A stretch of DNA of 64,000 nt from Posidonia oceanica (lineage: Eukaryota > Streptophyta > Magnoliopsida > Alismatales > Posidoniaceae). The position numbers were made by a program, and so were the translations under genes. Under the pieces are notes generated by a model, which saw only the letters and a program-made list of their open reading frames with translations, was not told the origin of the DNA and did not search any database. Positions 57,826 through 64,000 of this stretch are shown one piece after another (position 1 is the stretch's first letter; each line of letters starts with the position of its first letter). Location of the stretch: the NCBI GenBank assembly GCA_037176725.1, contig JAZBRS010000023.1:25539001-25603000 (forward strand), written 5' to 3'.

Positions 57826-60800
57826 TGACAGGCTTGGACCACTTGGAGCCCTCCTGGTGATTGCTGGACTCAAACCCAAACCAAACCAAACCCTAACCCT
57901 CTGCTTTACCTTTCAAAACCAAGCCAACTTGACCTAAGCCTTTACCCCTCTTCCCAAGCTCAAAACCTGACCAAAATCCATAGGAAAACCCACCAACACC
58001 CACTTAACAAACCCACCTAAACACTTAGAAACTTTCAAGCCTAACCCATTCCAAAAAACCCTAGAAAACCTAGGCAAAACTCCCCTTTTTCTACACCTTA
58101 AAATCCCTCCAAAACCTTCTCAGAATCAAACCAAAACCTCAGAACCAGCACCTCAAACCCTAGACTACCCACTCCCCAATTTTCACCCCATTTCAAGACC
58201 TTTAAGACCTTCATTTGCCTGAATTATCCTTTCCTCTCTCTGGGATTATCATTTTCTCTCTCCTCTCTCTCTCCTGTTTATCATCTCTCTTTTCATCCCC
58301 TTCTTGCCCTTTTTCCTGTCTGGCCGTGGGCCCCCTTTGTGCTTCTATCCTTCCTCTATCTTACTCCAATTTTTACTTTATTTTTAGCATTTTCCTTGAC
58401 TTTTTAAAAATTGTTTTCCTCCAACTCATCTCTTTTCCCTTTTATTCTCCCTTTTTCCCTTTTGCTTCTTCCTTCTCTTTTCCCTTTTCTTTCTTTTGCT
58501 AAAATCCATAAAAAACCTTAAAAATCTCTAAAACTCTAAAACATAAAAGAAACAAACCAGAACTCTAAGAAAAATAATTAAAAAACGTTAAACAAACAAT
58601 TAAAAACTTGAACCTAACTAAATCAAGCTAAAAAGGAAATCAAGCATGCAAACTAAAAAATGCAAAACAAACTAAAAGAAAATACTGAAAAATCAAGGAA
58701 AAAACTAAAATAAAATCAAAACCCACCAAAAGTGAAAACCCTATCAAAATAATTAAAAAACAAACTCTAAAAAAAGAAGTAAAACAATTAAAACACTAGG
58801 ATAAACAATTAATGAAAGAAAAAGGCTTAACTTAACAAACATAAGAAAAACAATTTAAGAAACTAATTAAAAAGAAAATAAGAAACACATCAAAAAGACT
58901 TAAAAAACACTTAATCAGACAAGAGAAACCTAATTAAAAAAAAAACATCAAGAAAACTTAACAAATAAAAAAACCAAAAACCTAATTCAAAAGACTTAAG
59001 AAAGAAAAACATAAAAGACTAAAACCAAAAAAGCCCAAAACCCACTCTAATTAACCTAAAAATAAATCTTAAAAATCCTAATTAACATCCTAAAATTCTT
59101 AACAAGAAAAACACAATTTAAAAAATAATTTAAAATATTTAACAAACATTTAATCAAGTGGAAAACAAATTAAAAACAAAAGAGAACCCTAAAACCCTAA
59201 TCAAGCCCAAAACCCCTTTAAACCACACTAACCAACTAAAAACAGTCATTAAAAATTTAATCAAGATCCTAACTCACAACATAATCATTTTAATATTTTT
59301 ACTTATTTTTATTTTATTTTTACCTAATTTATTTCTCCTCTTTTTCTCCTCTCTTTCTCTCTTTCTTCCTATTCATCTCTCTTTTTTCTGCTGGGCCCAA
59401 TTCAGCCCGTCCACCCCGTCCTCCTTTCTTTTTCTTTTTATTTTTTCCTTTGTCTTGTGGCCCGGCCCGCCTTCTTCCTCCTTCTTCTTCCTTCTTCTTC
59501 CTCAGCTTCTTCCTTCTCCTCCCGCGAAGCTGCACAGGACTCCCTCCTCATTTTTAAATTCAAGCTCTCCCTCTCCATCCAATCGAGCAACAGGTCGCTC
59601 CTCCTCTCTCGCCTCTCAGCGGCTCTTCCGGTGAGGCAATTACTGCCTGTCAGATCGCCGTCGTCTCCCTCAGCTGCAGTGAACGGCGCTGGTGGAATTT
59701 GAATTCCACAGCTCGCGCCCAGCAGCTTCCAGCCTCTGATAAAAGCCAACCCTTCAATCCTCTAGAAAAGCTTTTTACCGTCCGAGAGAGAGAGCTGAAA
59801 TCCAGAGAGAATTCCCCAGCAAACTTCCCACTTCTTCACCCTCTGCATTCAGTAGAACTTCCCCTTCTTTCTCCCCTGAAACCAGCCCGTTCCAGCCTCG
59901 AATTCCCTTCCATTTTCATCCCCCAAATTCACCCAGCACACTAGCATTCCTCCTCCACCATTTTCCAGCCTTTTCCTTCCCTGTAAACACTCCAGCTCAC
60001 TCGAACTTTCACCTGAAAAGCCAACTGCAACCCAACACCTCCTCTCCTGAAATTCCCACCACCACAGACCGTCCCATCTTCCCAAATCTTCCTAAGTCAT
60101 TCGCCTGAACTCCACCTTCCCGAAGCACCCAGCCTTCAGCCTTCTCCCTCACCACAGACCAAGAGCGCCACCACAAACACCTACCTTCTCCACTGATCAG
60201 AAATCCGACCACTCAGCAAATCCACTCCCCACTCTCCGGAAGCCCAAGCCAATCACCCAGAAAGCCTCTCCAGACCTCCAGCTACCTCCCGGAGGGCACC
60301 ATCCAGTCCGACGAGCAGCAACACTCTCCCCCCACCTCCGGTTCCTTTCTGAGAACCCAAAAGTGCCAGATTCTGCTCCGAGCTTCGAAGCTCACGTCCG
60401 ATCGCTCAGGGAGCACCGGAAGCTCACTCTGAGCCAGCCCCAACCTCCGCGAGCGCCCGACAGTCGCCGCTGCAACTGCACGAACTTCGCCGGCCAGCTC
60501 CGATACTGCTGAGGTCGGGAGCACGTTCCAGACGCGGAGCCAGGTAATTCTCTATACCTTTAGCTCCCTTTTCTTCCCGTGCTGCTTATCCACCCCTTAG
60601 AAGTAGGTTTCTGGTCCTCCTGCTCCGAATCAAGTCGCCGCTCCGGTCATCTTCTCCGGCGCAGTCCTCCGGCCTTCACGAAGCTCCAGCCAGTGGAACG
60701 CGATCCCGGTGACTCCCTCAGCTCCGCACGAGCGTCAAGAGGTTCCTCCGGTCTTCGGAATGCAGCTCCACTGCGTCGAATGGCCGGACCAAGCTCCAGA

Positions 60801-63584
60801 CCTTCTGCAGAGCTCCGGCGAGCGCTCCGGCGCGTTCCAGGCCACGTCGTCCTCCGCCGATCGCCGCCTTGCCTCCGCCAGCTCCGGGAGCATCTCCCCC
60901 GTCGTTCAGCGCCTCGGCCCCCTGTGCCGGCGGCCACAAGTCCTGATAGCTCACTGCTACAGTGTTTGTCGCCGCCGGCATTCACTGTTCATTTATTTTG
61001 TTTTCTTAGTATAGTTTCTTGTGAATATTGCATGCTAGGGCTAAGTTTCTTTATTTTTGCATTCTGGTCCTTCTATCATTTCAGTGGCTTTGTTTTTAAT
61101 TTAAAACCATGCTAAATTGCTCTAAATATCTGTGCTTTTCAGTATTTTCTTTTCAGTCCTTTTACTATGCTGTTTAGTTGTAAAATTTTGTGCTTTAGCC
61201 CTTCTGTTTTTAATTTTTGCACATAGGTCCTGCAGTAGTTCATTAAATTTAAATGCATGAACTTTACCTTATGACATTGCATTCTGAGCCCCTGTTTTTT
61301 CTCATTTTTGCATTTAAATCCTCTGCACTGTTGTAACTTAGGTTTCATTTTTAATTTTTGCATGCTGCATTGCATATTATCCCCTCTGTTTTTTCATTTT
61401 TGCATATAGGTCCTGTTAAATGCACAGTAATCATTTTGCATGCATTTTTTCTTACTGCATTGCATTTTCAACCCTTTTTTTTAAAAAAATTGCATATCAG
61501 TCCTTTATCTGTGATTTCAGAGCATATTTTGCATATTAAATTGCATTTTTGACCCTGCATGATTTCAAAATGACACATAGGTCCTTTGCATCCCTTTAAA
61601 ATCATGTAAAATGTCTGTTTTGCCCCTAAAATTGCATTTTAGCCCCCATGTTTGCGAAATTGCATGTAGGCCCTCCACTTGCATTCCCAGACTCCCCAGA
61701 ACCCTGTTTTCTGGAAAATTGCATTTTAGACCCCAGAGTTTTTCAAAATTGCATTTTGCTTGCCATTTGCTTTCAAAACTTCCTCTGATGCATACCCACT
61801 TTTTAAAATATCATTCTAAGCCCAGTTTTTTTGCAAAACTGCATGCAATCCCTCCTGTTTCCAAAACCCCCGCCTGTAGAGCCCCATCTTTTTCAAAACT
61901 CCGGATTTAACCCCCTTTCCTTTTTGAAAATGCATTTGAACTCCTGTTTTCCTGAAAATTCTCCTTCTTATCTTTTCTTGCTTCTTGCATGCATCTTGCA
62001 TTCATTTAGCTTCGCATTAAGCATCCCTTTGCACACACCAAAGTCCCTTTAGCTCCCTTTCACCTGGGAGGACCGTTTTGCACACCCCTAGGACCTCCTG
62101 AGCACTTAGATCTGTTCTTCTCCCCTGTTCTGGCCCTCCTGCCTTGAAGCTGCGACATCTTCCAATCCGGCCGTTGGATCTTCTCTAACAAGCTGCCCAG
62201 ACGACCGCGGCGAAGCGCTCTTCAGCATGGACCAAGCAGATTTCAGATCAGGCCCCAGGATTTCCAGGTATGTCCTCCTGAACCCCTGCATTGCATTCAT
62301 TTGCATGCCATTTGCATTGTTTGCCTTGTTTTCGCTTTCTGTCTCTTTGAGCATGTAGAATAGGACCTCCCCTTCCTGTCTATTGACTCAGATCCCCGTT
62401 TCGCGTACTCCTGTGTATTTTGTGTTGTGTTTTCCCTGGATTCACTACTTAATGCGACTTTCTTCCCCCTTTTCCACGATCCGATTGCACCGCGAGCTTT
62501 GGGCAGCGTACGAGACAGATCGTGGAACGGTTTAGTGGGAAACGGTCACAAAGAAGTGGTAATCCCCCCGTTTGCTCACTCTCCCCTTTGTAGGTCTTCA
62601 CACCTACTCTGTGTGGCCCTAAACAGCGTTTGTTCTCACACATGCGTTGTTCTACTTCTCCTTTTACTTCTTCTAATCCTTTTCTTTGCATTTGCATTCG
62701 CACGGCTTTTCCAAGGTTTTATCTCACTGCTTTTGGCACCGTTTTACGTGCCCGCTCTCGTTTTGGCACCGTTTTGCGTGCCTGCTTTCTCTTTTGCACC
62801 GTTTTGCGCGCCCGCCCCGTCTTTTGCACCGTTTTGCGTGCCGCCTTGCTTTCTCGCTCGTTTTGCATGCCGATCCTGTCTTTTTGCTCCATTTTGCGCG
62901 CCATTCTTGTTTCTTGCCTCGTTTTGCGTGTTTTATGCCGTTTTCTCTTGCATGTCGCCTGCATTGCATGGTTTTGCCGTTGTTTTGCTTTTTCGCTTGC
63001 ATTTGCATATAGGGCTGTGATGCTTACTGCTTGGAGTTCTCACGAGCTGGGTTTCGCCCTGTTCGGAACACAGGCAGCGTGGCTGAGCATTTAGACTGCA
63101 CGTTTACTTCCCTGCTTTGCATCTCTCCACTTAGAGCACACCTTGAGCATTCATTTAGGCATTCATTGGCATTTAGGCATTCAAATCTGCATTTCCCTGC
63201 ATATGCGAGCGTAAGCCTAGAAAGACCGATTCTCGGGCGTGTCGGGGGTGCCTAACACCTTCCCCGTGCGTAACAAGAGTGCTTGCCCTGTCTTTTGGCC
63301 CGCAATGACCATATTGCCCTTATCCTAGGCTAGAGTCATCTCATTTGCATGTATTTGCATTTGTTTTCCTTCGCATTGCTTTGCTTTGCATTTCTTGCTT
63401 GGTTTTGCGTGTTAATTCACGCATTTCCCCCGGTTTTCCTTGTCTCCCGTTAATAGACATGGTGGCGACTCTGATTTGTCTTATCTTTCTCTTTTCTCCC
63501 TGATTTTAAGTGTTTTCGAGTTGAGCCTCTTCCTCGGATCAATCGTCGCTAATAGTAAGCCTGATTCCGATTGGGATTACTACA
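57810..63584 (+). repeat. LTR E: 3' LTR of the giant element (5775 bp)
   Basis: Near-identical partner of LTR D along its whole length, from TGTTGACACCCC to TGGGATTACTACA. Differences seen are mainly single bases plus a few 1-3 bp gaps, such as the loss of CTC near 60915. A possible TATA (GATAAAAG) is at 59738 and the donor-like CCAG|GTAATT at 60544. Confidence 0.95.
62725..62990 (+). repeat. GGCAC/GTGCC hairpin array inside LTR E
   Basis: Counterpart of the array at 34770-35030 in LTR D, with units of about 30 bp. Confidence 0.8.
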
Positions 63585-63589
63585 GCTAG
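63585..63589. repeat. Target site duplication GCTAG, right
   Basis: Exact repeat of 29843-29847. The minus-strand gag resumes after it. Confidence 0.93.
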
Positions 63590-64000
63590 CGACCGACATA
63601 CTCCCCGAATGGCTCTTAGGGCCTCCGCTGGATGACGACAAGTTCCTCTCTCTTGGGGATCAAGTCGAGGTTGAAAGAATACTGCTCAAGGAAAGCCTGA
63701 GAAAGATCAGTCTAAGTCTGAACCATGGCCATGTCAAGGAAAGTGAACCACTTGAGCGCGGGGCCAGTCAGACTCTTCTGAAACAGGCGGATAAGGAGCC
63801 TTTCATCAGCCTGAAGCTGAACAAGGTCCCCTCAGTATGCCTTCAGATGTGAGATAGGGTAGCCTCTACCATTGTATCTTTCGAACTCTAGGATGCAGAA
63901 TTTCGAAGGGAGTGCGGCCTCTGAAAAGTAACAGAGATCTCAGAATTGGTAGGACTGACGGTCTGTGCCCTGCAGTAGACGTAGTGGCTTCTCCAGAACG
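63590..64000 (-). pseudogene. gag: gag, capsid part (minus-strand copy G2), runs off the window
   Basis: Upstream (minus-strand) continuation of the gag at 28971-29842. In the minus sense it shows the capsid-core motifs YNGRGYPISHLKAY, LLIRLFQKSLTGPALKWF and FLEQYSFNLDLIPK. Several in-frame stops are present. It ends at the window edge. Confidence 0.85.

Larger units (their letters stand above)
29848..63584 (+). mobile_element. Giant Tat/Ogre-like LTR retrotransposon with a nested solo LTR
   Basis: The element spans 33,737 bp, or about 27.8 kb without solo LTR F and one of its duplications. The order is LTR D, primer site (tandemly repeated), leader, gag, proline-rich/zinc-knuckle segment, protease, RT, RNase H, archaeal-type RNase H, integrase, extra ORF, structured repeat arrays, polypurine tract and LTR E. 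The two LTRs are 5779 and 5775 bp. A non-exhaustive reading found about 50 differences, so roughly 1% divergence. A 5-bp duplication GCTAG flanks it. The coding part is now broken. Confidence 0.95.

Overview
The window is repeat-dense DNA from a large-genome plant, most likely a flowering plant. I recognise no host gene in it. Nearly all 64 kb is nested LTR retrotransposons of the Ty3/gypsy Tat (Ogre-like) lineage. The lineage call rests on a reverse transcriptase with a YVDD box, a second archaeal-type RNase H before the integrase, an LVDNGS-type protease, very long LTRs (4.5-6 kb) starting TGT(T/A)GACAC and ending CTACA, and 5-bp target duplications. The species cannot be told from the sequence.

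Layout. (1) 1-10667, plus strand: the 3' end of a truncated element (copy 1), with an extra ORF broken by one stop, a 3' region built of tandem repeats, a polypurine tract and its 3' LTR (LTR A). (2) 10668-13643 and 19559-28170, minus strand: an older gag-only relative with 5' LTR C, primer site, leader and decayed gag, cut by solo LTR B (13644-19558, duplication GTATG). (3) 28171-29847 and 63590-64000, minus strand: a second decayed gag of the same family. (4) 29848-63584, plus strand: a giant element inserted in that gag (duplication GCTAG). It has 5' LTR D and 3' LTR E, gag, a proline-rich zinc-knuckle segment, protease, RT with two RNase H domains, integrase, an intact extra ORF of 400 codons, tandem-repeat arrays, polypurine tract and LTR. 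Its gag is split by solo LTR F (37242-43206, duplication AGTGG). Without LTR F and one duplication it is about 27.8 kb.

Order of events inferred from nesting: minus-strand gag elements first; then LTR B, copy 1 and the giant element; then LTR F, which lies inside the giant element. LTRs D and E look about 99% alike by eye, but gag-pol carries five in-frame stops and two frame changes, so the copy is now defective. The extra ORF and the RT-RNase H stretch stay open.

The most striking signal is in the non-coding 3' regions. They are built largely of short inverted-repeat units whose two arms change together (GATAG/CTATC, GACAG/CTGTC, GGTAG/CTACC), some enclosed by longer outer stems that differ from block to block. 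The same logic appears in the minus-strand relatives, at the polypurine tract/LTR junction, and in an array inside the LTRs. This points to a conserved, highly structured RNA or single-stranded DNA element in this retrotransposon group.
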